Translations under genes and position numbers: made by a program
In this document: piece after piece, positions 35,021-44,088 of the stretch
Layout of the letters: each line of letters opens with the position of its first letter
Position numbering within the stretch: the stretch's first letter is position 1
DNA from: Szabonella alba
GTDB lineage: Bacteria; Pseudomonadota; Alphaproteobacteria; Rhodobacterales; Rhodobacteraceae
DNA length: 64,000 bases
Assembly: GCF_016765775.1 (NCBI RefSeq)
Contig: NZ_JAESVN010000001.1
Coordinates: 897,540 to 961,539, forward strand
Reading direction: 5' to 3'
The notes under the pieces: generated by a model
Databases searched by the model: none
The model's input: the letters and a program-made list of their open reading frames with translations, nothing else
Told to the model about the DNA's origin: nothing

Positions 35021-36337
35021 TCATTTGGCGATCTTCTCCTCCTTGACGAACATGTTGCCCCAGGCCCGGTCGATCAGATCCGGCGTCATCTGATAGGGAA
35101 TATTTTCAAACTCGCAGACCGCGATCATCTGATCGATCAGGAATTTCGGCATGTAATTGGCATAGTTATCCTGAATGGTGGGGAATTTCACCTTCATCAG
35201 ATGGCGCAAGGCGACCTCATCCAGCGGCATTTTCTTGGCACGCGCCACCATGGCAAAGATCTTCAGGAAGTTTTCCTGATCCGGCCCGTCGATCTTGATC
35301 TTGAAGAAGATCCGCCGCAGCGCCGCGCCGTCGAAAATCTCATTCGGGTGGAAGTTGGTGGAGAAGATCACCAGCGTGTCGAACGGCACTGTGAATTTCT
35401 CACCCGATTGCAGGGCAAGGATATCCTTGGCCTCTTCCAGCGGCACGATCCAGCGGTTGACCAGTTTCTGCGGCGGCTCGGCCTGACGGCCAAGGTCGTC
35501 CACGATGAAGATGCCGCCGGTCGATTTAAGTTGCAGCGGGGCCTGATAGGTGCGCGCGGTAGGGTTGTATTTCAGATCCAGCATGTCGAGTGACAATTCA
35601 CCCCCGGTGATGACGGTCGGGCGTTCACAAAAGACATAGCGGTTGTCGAACCGGTTTGAGGTGCGGCGCAGCGAATTGGGATCATCCACCGCCTCTTCGG
35701 CGGCGGAATGGACGATCGGGTCATAGACGGTGATGACCTGTCCGGCATATTCCAGCGCGCGCGGGACATAGATCTTGTCCCCCATCGCATCGCGGATGCC
35801 GTTGGAGATTGAGGATTTTCCGTTGCCGGGCGGGCCATACATCAGGATCGAGCGGCCCGAGGTGATGGCCGGGCCCAGATTGCCCAGAAGATCGGGTGGC
35901 AGGATCAGATGGCCCATGGCGCCCATCAACTGGTCGCGGGTCAGGCGGATGTCGCGGACCGACTGGCGCTTGACCTGAACCTTGTAATCGTCCAGCGGCA
36001 CCGGCATCGCGCCGTAATATTCTGACTGGCTGAGCGCATCCAGCGCGCGGGCCTTGCCGGCATCGGTCAGCTGGAACCCCATTTCATTGCCCGAAGTGGC
36101 ATGCAGCGTGCCCGTGGCCTCAATCAGGCGTTGCTGGCGGGCAAGGTCGATCAGTTCCTGCACCAGCAGCACCGGCAGGCTGACGGCACGCGACAGCGCC
36201 GAGGCGAGATCGAGATTGGTGCGGAACATGGTTTTCAGCAGGATGTCGCGCATCATGACCAGCGACAAGCCGACCTCGGCCAGCGTTCTGGGGGCCGGTG
36301 GGGCCAGCACATTGGGCGTGGGGGTCTGAATATTCAT
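35021..36337 (-). CDS. AAA-family ATPase at the end of the Tad pilus cluster
   Basis: A 438-residue cytoplasmic ATPase. Residues 1-150 are a helical/winged N-terminal region; the AAA core follows with Walker A YGPPGNGKSS (about 170), Walker B GGIFIVDDLGRQ, sensor 1 LVIFSTNFHP and an arginine-finger-like LRRIFFKI. The C-terminal helical lid ends the protein. I recall proteins of this type encoded with rhodobacterial Flp loci, but their role is not established. It is the last gene in the leftward pilus series, 113 bases after cpaA. It is not the CpaF motor, which is present separately, nor a typical MoxR. Confidence 0.75.
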   Translation of the reverse strand: MNIQTPTPNVLAPPAPRTLAEVGLSLVMMRDILLKTMFRTNLDLASALSRAVSLPVLLVQELIDLARQQRLIEATGTLHATSGNEMGFQLTDAGKARALDALSQSEYYGAMPVPLDDYKVQVKRQSVRDIRLTRDQLMGAMGHLILPPDLLGNLGPAITSGRSILMYGPPGNGKSSISNGIRDAMGDKIYVPRALEYAGQVITVYDPIVHSAAEEAVDDPNSLRRTSNRFDNRYVFCERPTVITGGELSLDMLDLKYNPTARTYQAPLQLKSTGGIFIVDDLGRQAEPPQKLVNRWIVPLEEAKDILALQSGEKFTVPFDTLVIFSTNFHPNEIFDGAALRRIFFKIKIDGPDQENFLKIFAMVARAKKMPLDEVALRHLMKVKFPTIQDNYANYMPKFLIDQMIAVCEFENIPYQMTPDLIDRAWGNMFVKEEKIAK

Positions 36338-36450
36338 CGGTATCCATCCGTCATGGCATAGGTCGAACAGGGCATCGCAAATGCCCCGGGAAACAGATCA
36401 CAGGCCGCCGCGAGGCAGGCGCCGTGAACAATCCATAGGGACAAACTGGT

Positions 36451-36954
36451 CTAGAATTGCGGCAGGATCGTGAAAAGAAGGTAGAAATTCAGGATCCCGG
36501 CCAGGGCCAGACCCATCGGGAAATCCGAGCGCAGGGGAAAGCCCGGCCTGTCCCAGCTGTCCCAGGCAAAGCGGCGGCGCAGGGCGGGGATCAGGCCGAA
36601 AATCCGATGGGTCGCGAACGCGCCCAGCACGGTTGCACAGGTCAGGACCGCCAGCACCCGCAGGTCGATCTGCGCCATGATCAGCGCCATGGCGGCGCTG
36701 AATTTCGCATCGCCCCCGCCCATCGCCCCGGCGGCATTCAGCACGAAGCCGCTAAGCAGCACACAAAGCCCCACGACCCAGCCCCAAAGCCAGATCTGGA
36801 ACGGCAGGGCCAGCGGGCCGATAATGAGATAGACCAGCAGCAAGGCCAGCACTGCCCGGTTCGGGATCTTCATCGTCTTCATGTCCGACCATGCGACCCA
36901 AAGGCCGATGACCAGCGTGAAGGGAAGAAACCACAGGGCGGCGGATGCGGTCAT
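36451..36954 (-). CDS. cpaA: Prepilin peptidase CpaA/TadV
   Basis: A 167-residue inner-membrane aspartic protease that removes leader peptides from Flp prepilins. It has about five membrane helices. The two catalytic aspartates are Asp24 (AWSDMKTMKIPN) and Asp82 in MGGGDAKF, the GxGD motif. It lacks the N-methylation domain of type IV-a enzymes, as expected for CpaA. It follows the TPR gene by 4 bases. Its substrates should be the two pilins at 46726 and 47171. Confidence 0.92.
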   Translation of the reverse strand: MTASAALWFLPFTLVIGLWVAWSDMKTMKIPNRAVLALLLVYLIIGPLALPFQIWLWGWVVGLCVLLSGFVLNAAGAMGGGDAKFSAAMALIMAQIDLRVLAVLTCATVLGAFATHRIFGLIPALRRRFAWDSWDRPGFPLRSDFPMGLALAGILNFYLLFTILPQF

Positions 36955-36958
36955 CGGG

Positions 36959-37813
36959 TCAGTTCGTCACATTGTTGTCGAGGGCTGCCAGCGCGCGCAC
37001 GGCCTCGTCGAAATGCTGCGGATGGGTGTCAACGGCCTCTTGCAAAAGCCCCTTGCCGATGCGCACATCGCCGTTCTTCACGGCGGCCAGCCCCATCGTA
37101 TGCAGCAGCTGCGCGCGTTCGACCTGGGTGATCTGGATCACCGGCAGATCATATTTGCGCTGCGCACCACGGGACAGGACCAGATTGTTCTTGGCGGTGA
37201 ACATGCCCGGATCATAGGTCAGGGCATCCAGAAACAGCCGTTCCGCGCTTGTGAAATCGCCGCGTGTCAGCTTGGAAAAGCCCCAGTTGTTATAAACCCC
37301 GGCGGGCTTTGTCGTCAGCCCGGTCGCGATCTCATAAAAACTGTCGGCTTTTTTCCAGTTCCGGTTGCTGTCGGCGACCATCGCCTCAAGCCGGTAGCGC
37401 AGGAAGGTTTCATGCGTGGGCGGAACCTTGTTCAGTTCGGCCTCGGCCAGTTTCCATTCATTCGAACGGATCAGCGCCTCGGCATATTCCACGCGGTCCT
37501 CAGGGCCCGCCTCGGGCATGGTCACGACCGCTGCCCAGACCTTGGCAGCCTCGGCCGGGCGGTTGGCCCGGACCAGTGATTTCGCAAGACCCCGGCGCAG
37601 GTCGATGCGGTCGGGGTTTTCGGTCGAGGATTTCAGGAAATAGGCGGCGGCCTCATTCGGGTCGGCCACTGTCAGCATGATATCGCTGAGATTGCTTTCG
37701 TCGATCACATTGACCGATTTGATCGCCCGGTTCACATCGGCATCGGAATGCTTCTGGCAGGCGGTCAGGGCCACTGTGCCAAGGCACAGCGCAAGAAGGG
37801 CGGGGTGGCGCAT
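36959..37813 (-). CDS. tadD: TPR lipoprotein TadD-like (pilus assembly)
   Basis: A 284-residue predicted outer-membrane lipoprotein. The signal peptide ends in lipobox LTAC with Cys19. It is followed by tetratricopeptide-like helices from about 50 to 270 (NPDRIDLRRGLAKSLVRANRPAEAAKVWA, YNNWGFSKLTRGDFTSAERLF). In Tad systems such proteins act like PilF/PilW in secretin assembly. It is downstream of a second TPR lipoprotein, so the cluster has two; this is the longer one. Confidence 0.85.
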   Translation of the reverse strand: MRHPALLALCLGTVALTACQKHSDADVNRAIKSVNVIDESNLSDIMLTVADPNEAAAYFLKSSTENPDRIDLRRGLAKSLVRANRPAEAAKVWAAVVTMPEAGPEDRVEYAEALIRSNEWKLAEAELNKVPPTHETFLRYRLEAMVADSNRNWKKADSFYEIATGLTTKPAGVYNNWGFSKLTRGDFTSAERLFLDALTYDPGMFTAKNNLVLSRGAQRKYDLPVIQITQVERAQLLHTMGLAAVKNGDVRIGKGLLQEAVDTHPQHFDEAVRALAALDNNVTN

Positions 37814-37853
37814 TTTGCGTCCTTTTCACTGCTCGGCCCGGCCTGGCGTCCCG

Positions 37854-38420
37854 TTACAGTTGTGACAGCAGCACATATTGGCCCCTGTCGCGCCGCACGA
37901 GCGAGAAGGCGGGTTCCACTCTGGTTGTATCATACAGATTGCCTTCGCTGCGGGCGATGGCAAGTTTCAGATTCTCGCGGATAGAGTCCGATGCGCCACT
38001 ATCGGCGGCGAAGGCCTGCTGAAAGATCAGCCGCGCCTCACCGATCTGATTTCGCTCCATCAGCACGACGCCCAGATTGTTGAGCGCGGGCACGGATCGG
38101 GGGTCCTGGTCCACCGCCTGACGCAGAAGCCGTTCGGCCTGACCAAGCCGGCCAAGTTTCAGATTGACCGAACCCAGCGCGGACAGGACATCGGTCGTCA
38201 TGCCCTGTTCGGCAGCACCGCGCAGATAGGCGCGCAAGGCAAGGTCATGTTCCCCCGCCTCCATCAGCCGATGTCCGACCAGCAGCCCGTCCACTCCTTC
38301 GGCCCTGGCATCAATGCCGGGGGCCGAGACGCGCGCGGCATCGTCACGCGAAAGGCCGCCCGGATTGCAGGCGGCCATAAGCATCAATGCTGCGGCGATT
38401 GCCGGTGGTCTGGCCTTCAT
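37854..38420 (-). CDS. Second TPR lipoprotein of the Tad cluster
   Basis: A 188-residue predicted lipoprotein with lipobox MAAC (Cys18) and three TPR-like helical pairs (ALRAYLRGAAEQGMTTDVLSALG, LGRLGQAERLLRQAVDQDP, VPALNNLGVVLMERNQIGEARLIFQQA). The C-terminal FSLVRRDRGQYVLLSQL is not TPR-like. It lies between tadC and the longer TPR gene and is a TadD paralogue. Whether one of the pair replaces another Tad component is not clear. Confidence 0.83.
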   Translation of the reverse strand: MKARPPAIAAALMLMAACNPGGLSRDDAARVSAPGIDARAEGVDGLLVGHRLMEAGEHDLALRAYLRGAAEQGMTTDVLSALGSVNLKLGRLGQAERLLRQAVDQDPRSVPALNNLGVVLMERNQIGEARLIFQQAFAADSGASDSIRENLKLAIARSEGNLYDTTRVEPAFSLVRRDRGQYVLLSQL

Positions 38421-38458
38421 ACGCGCCTATCCGAACCTTTTGCCCCGGACCGGAAGCG

Positions 38459-39439
38459 TCAGCCTCCGCCCAGGTTTTTCGCAATTCCATGCACGGAAGG
38501 CCCGATCAGGATGATCATCAGGGGCGGCACCGTGAACAGCATTGTGCCCAGTGTCAGCTTGGTCGGCAAGGTATTTGCCTTTTCTTCGGCCCGCATCACG
38601 CGCTTGTCACGCATTTCGGCGGAATAGACGCGCAGGGCCTCGGAAATCGAGGTGCCGAATGTCGCCGATTGCACCAGTGTCGTCACGAAAGAGGACACAT
38701 CCGGGATGCCGACACGTTCAGCCATGTCCTTCAGAACGGTGACCCGTTCCTTGCCGGCCTTCACCTCATTCGCGACCATGTCGAATTCATCGGCAAGCGC
38801 GGGATAGCCGACACGGCTTTCACGGGCGACGCGCAGGATTGACTGGTCCAGCGATTGGCCGGCCTCGACGCAGACCAGCATCATGTCCAGCGCGTCGGGA
38901 AAACCCGAGATGATTTCTTCCTCACGCTGCTTGATGCGGCGGTTGACCCAGTATTGCGGCAGGTAATAGCCGACTGCGCCGGGGCCGATGGTGGACAGGA
39001 TCATGGTCTGGGTGCTGACCTCACCCTGATTTTGCGAGAACAGAGTATAGATCACACCGATCAGCAGCAGACCAATCCCCAATGCGAATTGGGCGAAGTG
39101 GAACAGCCGCACCGCATTCTTGGCGCGGTATCCTGCGCGCATCATCCGCAGGCGCGAGGCGGACATTTCCTCGGCGGTCTGCGGCTCAAGGAAGGTCGAG
39201 AATTTCTCAAGCTTGTCGGCGCCCTTGGCATTGCCGCCCGAACGCAGGTTCTGCGCCTGTGCGGGACGATAGGATTCGCGCTGCTGCCGCAGGTTCTGGA
39301 ACGGATCGGGCTTGCGGTTGAGCATGACGGGAAGCGCCAGCAGGACCAGCAGCAGCCCCAGCGCCCCCACCGCGATCAGCGGGCCAAGCGGTCCCAGCAT
39401 GTCGACCAGTTGGTCATTGATCCTGTCGATGATGTCCAT
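38459..39439 (-). CDS. tadC: Tad inner-membrane platform protein TadC
   Basis: A 326-residue T2SSF-domain membrane protein. It has an N-terminal membrane helix (LIAVGALGLLLVLLALPVML), a cytoplasmic stretch to about 100, two membrane helices, then the T2SF region with FPDALDMMLVCVEAGQSLDQSI, and a C-terminal membrane helix near LTLGTMLFTVPPLMIILIGP. It pairs with TadB to form the platform that links the CpaF motor to pilin. It is 9 bases after tadB. Confidence 0.92.
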   Translation of the reverse strand: MDIIDRINDQLVDMLGPLGPLIAVGALGLLLVLLALPVMLNRKPDPFQNLRQQRESYRPAQAQNLRSGGNAKGADKLEKFSTFLEPQTAEEMSASRLRMMRAGYRAKNAVRLFHFAQFALGIGLLLIGVIYTLFSQNQGEVSTQTMILSTIGPGAVGYYLPQYWVNRRIKQREEEIISGFPDALDMMLVCVEAGQSLDQSILRVARESRVGYPALADEFDMVANEVKAGKERVTVLKDMAERVGIPDVSSFVTTLVQSATFGTSISEALRVYSAEMRDKRVMRAEEKANTLPTKLTLGTMLFTVPPLMIILIGPSVHGIAKNLGGG

Positions 39440-39448
39440 GCTTTGCCC

Positions 39449-40417
39449 TCAGACCTTGATATTGACCATCATCTTCATGAAGATGACATTGACGACCAGA
39501 AACACCCCGACGACCAGAGCCGCCGGAATGAAGGCTGCGGTTTCCTTCACCTCGTCGTAATAGCCGGGCTGGATCACGTTGATCATGATCAGCGCTCCGA
39601 AGGGGAAGGCCGACAGGAACATGCCCGACCATTTCGCCTCGGCGGTGATGGCGCGGACGCGGCGGAACAGTTTGAACCGCGCGCGGATCACCTTGGCCAG
39701 ACCGTCAAGGATTTCGGCCAGATTGCCGCCCGATGTCTGCTGGATCGTCACTGCCACGGCCAGAAAGCGCAGGTCCTGACTGTCCATGCGTTCGGCGAAT
39801 TCCTTCAGACTTTCGGAAATGTCGCGCCCATAGGCGGCCTCATCCGCGATGATGCCGAATTCGGTGCCCAGCGGATCGGCGACTTCTTTCGACACGATGC
39901 CCACAGCCGAGGAAAAGGGATGACCCACGCGCAGTGAGCGCACCATCAGTTCCACCGCATCGGGAAGCTGTTCCTCCATCAGGTCCATGCGCTGCTTGGC
40001 CTTGCGGGACACCCAGACATAGACCCCGCCGACCCCCATGGCGACCGCGATCAGCAGCCGCACCGGCGCATCAGCCGCGGTGCCGATGGTCAATCCGAGA
40101 AAAGAGAAGACCGACAGCCCGATCATGATGAGGATCAGTTGCTGCGGCGTGAAGGCGATATTGGCCTTTTGCGCCTTGGAGGCGAGGATCGAGTAAAGCG
40201 GGATGCCGCGGGATTTGAGATGCTGGCCCATCTCCTTGCGGAGCTGTTCCAGAACCTGTTCGCGATTTCCCGACTTTTCAAGAAGCTGCAACCGGCGGCT
40301 GACACGGTTGTTCAGGCTGATCGACTTGCCGAAGACCGTCAGATACAGACCTTCGACCAGCACGATGACGGCGACGAAGATCAGGATATAGATAAGCGGG
40401 GCGGCGGAAAGCTGCAT
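39449..40417 (-). CDS. tadB: Tad inner-membrane platform protein TadB
   Basis: A 322-residue T2SSF-domain protein and partner of TadC. The first membrane helix is LIYILIFVAVIVLVEGLYLT; two more lie around 105-150. The T2SF core includes LPDAVELMVRSLRVGHPFSSAVGIV and LAVAVTIQQTSGGNLAEILDGLAKVIRARFKLFRR, and a final helix is near the C-terminus. It follows cpaF by 9 bases, in the canonical cpaF-tadB-tadC order. Confidence 0.93.
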   Translation of the reverse strand: MQLSAAPLIYILIFVAVIVLVEGLYLTVFGKSISLNNRVSRRLQLLEKSGNREQVLEQLRKEMGQHLKSRGIPLYSILASKAQKANIAFTPQQLILIMIGLSVFSFLGLTIGTAADAPVRLLIAVAMGVGGVYVWVSRKAKQRMDLMEEQLPDAVELMVRSLRVGHPFSSAVGIVSKEVADPLGTEFGIIADEAAYGRDISESLKEFAERMDSQDLRFLAVAVTIQQTSGGNLAEILDGLAKVIRARFKLFRRVRAITAEAKWSGMFLSAFPFGALIMINVIQPGYYDEVKETAAFIPAALVVGVFLVVNVIFMKMMVNIKV

Positions 40418-40426
40418 GTTGGATCC

Positions 40427-41893
40427 TCAGCCGATCGGCTCATAGATGGAGGCGGGAAGGTTGTAACCCCAGCTGCGGAAGCGTTCCGAGTAATGGGAGC
40501 GCACGCCCGTTGCGTTGAAACGGCCGATGATCTTGCCATCCGGGGCAAGGCCCAGCCGTTCATAGCGGAAGATTTCCTGCATCGAGATGACCTCACCCTC
40601 CATGCCGGTGATCTCGGTGATCGAGGTCATGCGGCGCGATCCGTCCTGCAGACGCGACGCCTGAACGATCAGGTTGACGGCGGACGCGATCTGATTGCGC
40701 ACCGCTTTCAGCGGCATCTCGATCCCGGCCATGGCCACCATGTTTTCAAGCCGCGAAATGCCGTCGCGGGCCGAGTTGGCGTGGATCGTGGTCATCGACC
40801 CGTCATGCCCGGTATTCATCGCCTGCAGCATGTCGATCACCTCTTCGCCCCGGGTTTCCCCGACGATGATCCGGTCCGGCCGCATCCGCAGTGCGTTGCG
40901 CAGACAATCGCGCTGTGTCACCGCGCCCTTGCCCTCGACATTGGGCGGGCGGCTTTCCATCCGGCCGACATGGATCTGCTGAAGTTGCAGTTCCGCCGTA
41001 TCTTCGATGGTCAGCACCCGTTCGGTATTGTCGATGAAAGAGGACAGCGCGTTCAGCGTCGTGGTTTTCCCCGAGCCCGTACCCCCCGACACGATGATGT
41101 TCAGACGGCAGGACACCGCCGCCTGCAGATAGGCGGCCATTTCCTCGGTAAAGGCGCCGAACTGGACCAGATCGGCGATCCTCAGCTTTTCCTTCTTGAA
41201 CTTCCGGATCGAGACAAGACTGCCATCCACCGCAATGGGTGGTACCATGCAGTTGAAGCGTGACCCATCGGCAAGGCGGGCGTCGCAATAGGGGTTGGAT
41301 TCGTCGACCCGGCGTCCCACGGCGGACACGATCTTGTCGATGATCCGCAACAGGTGGCGTTCGTCCTTGAAGGTGACATCGGTCAGCGTCAGCTTGCCAC
41401 CGCGTTCGACGAAAATGCGCTTGGGACCATTGACCAGAATATCGTTGACCGATTCATCCTTGAGCAGCGTTTCCAGCGGGCCAAGGCCCATCACCTCATC
41501 ATAGAGTTCCTGATTGAGCGTGGTGCGGTCATCCTTGTTCAGGGCGACCGACATTTCATCCAGCGCCTCGGCCGAAATCGCGGCGATCTCGGACTTCAGA
41601 TTGGCCTCGGTCGCATTTTCCAGCGCGGCAAGGTTCAGGTTTTCCAGCAGGCGCTTGTGCAGCTCGACCTTGAGCTCCATCAACCGGTCCTTGCGCTTCT
41701 TCTCCTTATCCGCCGCCACGACCTCGGCGGGCGCACGCAGGGGCTGGACGGGGGCTGCGCGCATGATCGCGCCCGCGCGCGGTTCGGGCTTGGCCTCGGC
41801 GGCGCGGGGTTGCGGATTGCCGGACCCCACAGCCTCCATCGGCGCGGGTTTCGCGGGGGCGGGATCGGAATTCTTCTTGTAACGTGAAAACAT
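40427..41893 (-). CDS. cpaF: Tad pilus assembly ATPase CpaF/TadA
   Basis: A 488-residue secretion-type ATPase that powers pilin assembly. The disordered Ala/Pro-rich N-terminus (1-65) is followed by a helical N-domain (about 70-160). The ATPase core has Walker [19 protein letters not shown], the Asp box [12 protein letters not shown], Walker [18 protein letters not shown] and the His box [17 protein letters not shown]. These mark the CpaF/TadA subgroup of PilT/VirB11-like motors. It follows cpaE by 21 bases. Confidence 0.95.
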   Translation of the reverse strand: MFSRYKKNSDPAPAKPAPMEAVGSGNPQPRAAEAKPEPRAGAIMRAAPVQPLRAPAEVVAADKEKKRKDRLMELKVELHKRLLENLNLAALENATEANLKSEIAAISAEALDEMSVALNKDDRTTLNQELYDEVMGLGPLETLLKDESVNDILVNGPKRIFVERGGKLTLTDVTFKDERHLLRIIDKIVSAVGRRVDESNPYCDARLADGSRFNCMVPPIAVDGSLVSIRKFKKEKLRIADLVQFGAFTEEMAAYLQAAVSCRLNIIVSGGTGSGKTTTLNALSSFIDNTERVLTIEDTAELQLQQIHVGRMESRPPNVEGKGAVTQRDCLRNALRMRPDRIIVGETRGEEVIDMLQAMNTGHDGSMTTIHANSARDGISRLENMVAMAGIEMPLKAVRNQIASAVNLIVQASRLQDGSRRMTSITEITGMEGEVISMQEIFRYERLGLAPDGKIIGRFNATGVRSHYSERFRSWGYNLPASIYEPIG

Positions 41894-41914
41894 CTCAGCC
41901 CCTCGTCATCGGCT

Positions 41915-43174
41915 TCAGGCCTTCTTGGCCGCGCTCGACCGGTTCAGATCGAAGATGGATTTGGCCAGTTTGGCGATCTCTTTGCGGGTTGCATTCTTCG
42001 CGGCGCTTTCGGCCAGCGGCAGGCCGTGGTCATTGGCCTGCGTGACCTGCGCGCCGCCATCGGGAAGCTGCACCTCGATGTCGATATCCAGACTTTCGGC
42101 CATGCGCTTGACGCGGCTTTTGGCGGAAAGATCGGTGAATTTTGGCCCGCGGTTGAGGACATAGCGCAGCTTGTCGGCGGGCAGATCCTCGGCCTTCAGC
42201 GCGCGCACCAGCCGCAGCACATTCTGGGCTGAACGCAGATCAAGTTCAAGCAACGCAAAATAGACATGGGCACGGTTCAGCACCGTCTCGGTCCAGCTGA
42301 CAATGGTTGAGGGCATGTCGATCACGACGAAATCGAAATTGGCCTGCGCCATGTCGATCAGCCGGTCAATATCCTCGCCCGCCACGATGTCCAGCGGCAG
42401 CATATCGGGCGGCGCGGTAAAGACATGCAGCTTGTCATTGAAGGTGATCATCGACTTGAGGAACGCCTCGCTGTCGGCGCTGCCGGTGTCCTGCAGCAGA
42501 TCAAAGACTGCATCCTTGCGGGGCAGGTCTAGATAGGTCGAGACCGCGCCGAACTGGAAATCGAAATCCAGCAGGCAGACGCGCGGCGCATCGGTCTTGG
42601 AGATTGTCGCCAGTTCCCATGCCAGGTTGACCGCGAAGGTCGAGGCCCCGACCCCGCCCGCCATGCCATGCACCGGCAGCACGACCGCATCCCGGTCGCC
42701 CTTGGCGTGAAAGGCGGGGCGGTGGGGTGCAGGTTCGTCGAAATGCTCTTCTGCTGGGGGCGGGGCAGGGCGGCGGACGCGTTCAATCGCCTCATGCAGG
42801 GCGCCGTTGGGCAGCGGATAGGGCACGAAATCATCCGCGCCAAGACGCAGCAGCTGATGCAGCGCGACGGGTGACACCTCATGTGCGATCAGGATGACCC
42901 TGACCTCTCGGCTTTTGGCCTTGCGGATGATCTCGGCGATCTGCCCAAGGCTGCCGCTGTCGTCGCTGTCCACCGCGATGGCCAGAAATTCCAGCGTCTC
43001 CGCCTCGGATTGCAGCAGGAAGGCCAGCGCATCGTCAAAGGACAGATCCCCCCAGCTTTCGCCCAGTTCCGCCTCCATGTCGTCGATCAGAAGATCGAAG
43101 TTCTGGACATCGCGTGAAACGGTGCAGGCCCGGATCGGGGCCGGCTGTGGCTGGAGGTTCGCAATACTCGACAT
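41915..43174 (-). CDS. cpaE: Tad pilus localisation protein CpaE/TadZ
   Basis: A 419-residue protein with an atypical response-receiver-like N-domain (about 20-140) and a ParA/MinD-like ATPase domain from about 160. The P-loop region GMAGGVGASTFAVNLAWELA lacks the conserved Lys of KGGVGKST (Ala instead), as in many TadZ proteins, so ATP hydrolysis is probably weak or absent. VIDMPSTIVSWTETVLNRA is the switch-II region. It directs the pilus apparatus to its cellular site. ATG 43174 is chosen because the upstream extension reads a cysteine-rich shadow sequence. It starts the second transcription unit of the cluster, just after the ompA terminator. Confidence 0.9.
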   Translation of the reverse strand: MSSIANLQPQPAPIRACTVSRDVQNFDLLIDDMEAELGESWGDLSFDDALAFLLQSEAETLEFLAIAVDSDDSGSLGQIAEIIRKAKSREVRVILIAHEVSPVALHQLLRLGADDFVPYPLPNGALHEAIERVRRPAPPPAEEHFDEPAPHRPAFHAKGDRDAVVLPVHGMAGGVGASTFAVNLAWELATISKTDAPRVCLLDFDFQFGAVSTYLDLPRKDAVFDLLQDTGSADSEAFLKSMITFNDKLHVFTAPPDMLPLDIVAGEDIDRLIDMAQANFDFVVIDMPSTIVSWTETVLNRAHVYFALLELDLRSAQNVLRLVRALKAEDLPADKLRYVLNRGPKFTDLSAKSRVKRMAESLDIDIEVQLPDGGAQVTQANDHGLPLAESAAKNATRKEIAKLAKSIFDLNRSSAAKKA

Positions 43175-43390
43175 CTTCTTTGCCCTCAAATCGGCCCAGG
43201 CCCCGCCCGGGAAAGGGACGGAATGCACAAGGGGGACCGGCCATGACCACAGCCATGGCGTTTCTTCCCATCTGTTAGAAAATGCCGGGTAATGGTGGCG
43301 ACAATGGGGCCAAAAGATCGTCTTTGTTGGGAATTCGAGACCGCAGACCGGGCAGGAAACCATCTGCGGTCAGCCCTGGCGAAACGAAAA

Positions 43391-43410
43391 AGGAGCCGTT
43401 TCGGGCTCCT
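43391..43410 (-). terminator. Terminator between ompA-like gene and cpaE
   Basis: The hairpin AGGAGCC...GGCTCCT is followed on the minus strand by TTTTTCG, 32 bases after the ompA-like stop. It divides the pilus cluster into an upstream unit (flp to ompA) and a downstream unit (cpaE to the AAA ATPase). Confidence 0.8.
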
Positions 43411-43441
43411 TTTCCTTGCTTCTCAACGTGCTTTGCGGCGA

Positions 43442-44083
43442 TCAGCCGCCCGGGGTAAGCTGTGTTGCAACCGTGTTGTTGCCGGGATGTGGGCGGGTTG
43501 CGGATTCGATATATTCCCGCGCGATGACCTGGGCGTATTTGCCGTTCAGAACCGTCGGGTGCCGTCCGACGAATCCCGAAACCTCGGTCACGGTGCGGCG
43601 GTTGCGCTCTTCCGGTGAGGATGTCTGGATGACCGGGCGTGTCTTGCCATAGGAGACCAGCGCCTCAAGCCGGGTGCGGCTGATGCCCTGACTGGCGAAG
43701 AAGGCCACCACGGCCTCGGCGCGGCGCTGACCCAGCGCGCGGTTGTAGCCGTCCGAGCCGACCAGATCGGTATGACCATAGACGCGGAAGCGCAATTCGG
43801 GGAACTGGCGGATCCATCCGGCCTGCCGGGTCAGAACCTGGATCGCATCGGCATCAAGCCGCGCGCTGTCAAAGGCAAAGGTGATCGTGTCAGGCACTTC
43901 CTGCGCAAACCGGTTGGTCAGGATCTGGGCATAGCTTTTCTGACCGTTGTGGATCATCGTGTTGTTCATCGTGGCATTGCCGAAATCGGGCGTGATGCCG
44001 CCCGCCTCGCGTTCAAAGACAGAGCCGCAGGCGGCAAGCGCGAGGAGAGAGGCGGAAAGCAGAAGCTGGGTGCTGCGTTTCAT
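43442..44083 (-). CDS. OmpA-family lipoprotein of the Flp/Tad cluster
   Basis: A 213-residue predicted lipoprotein (lipobox LAAC, Cys19). The C-terminal OmpA-like peptidoglycan-binding domain covers about 70-175: ITFAFDSARLDADAIQVL, then FRVYGHTDLVGSDGYNRALGQRRAEAV, the diaminopimelate-binding signature. It probably anchors the secretin to peptidoglycan, in the position held by CpaD/RcpB in other Tad loci. Start: ATG 44083, with GGAG eight bases before; a GTG at 44092 overlapping the cpaC stop is possible. Confidence 0.85.
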   Translation of the reverse strand: MKRSTQLLLSASLLALAACGSVFEREAGGITPDFGNATMNNTMIHNGQKSYAQILTNRFAQEVPDTITFAFDSARLDADAIQVLTRQAGWIRQFPELRFRVYGHTDLVGSDGYNRALGQRRAEAVVAFFASQGISRTRLEALVSYGKTRPVIQTSSPEERNRRTVTEVSGFVGRHPTVLNGKYAQVIAREYIESATRPHPGNNTVATQLTPGG

Positions 44084-44088
44084 GTCCG

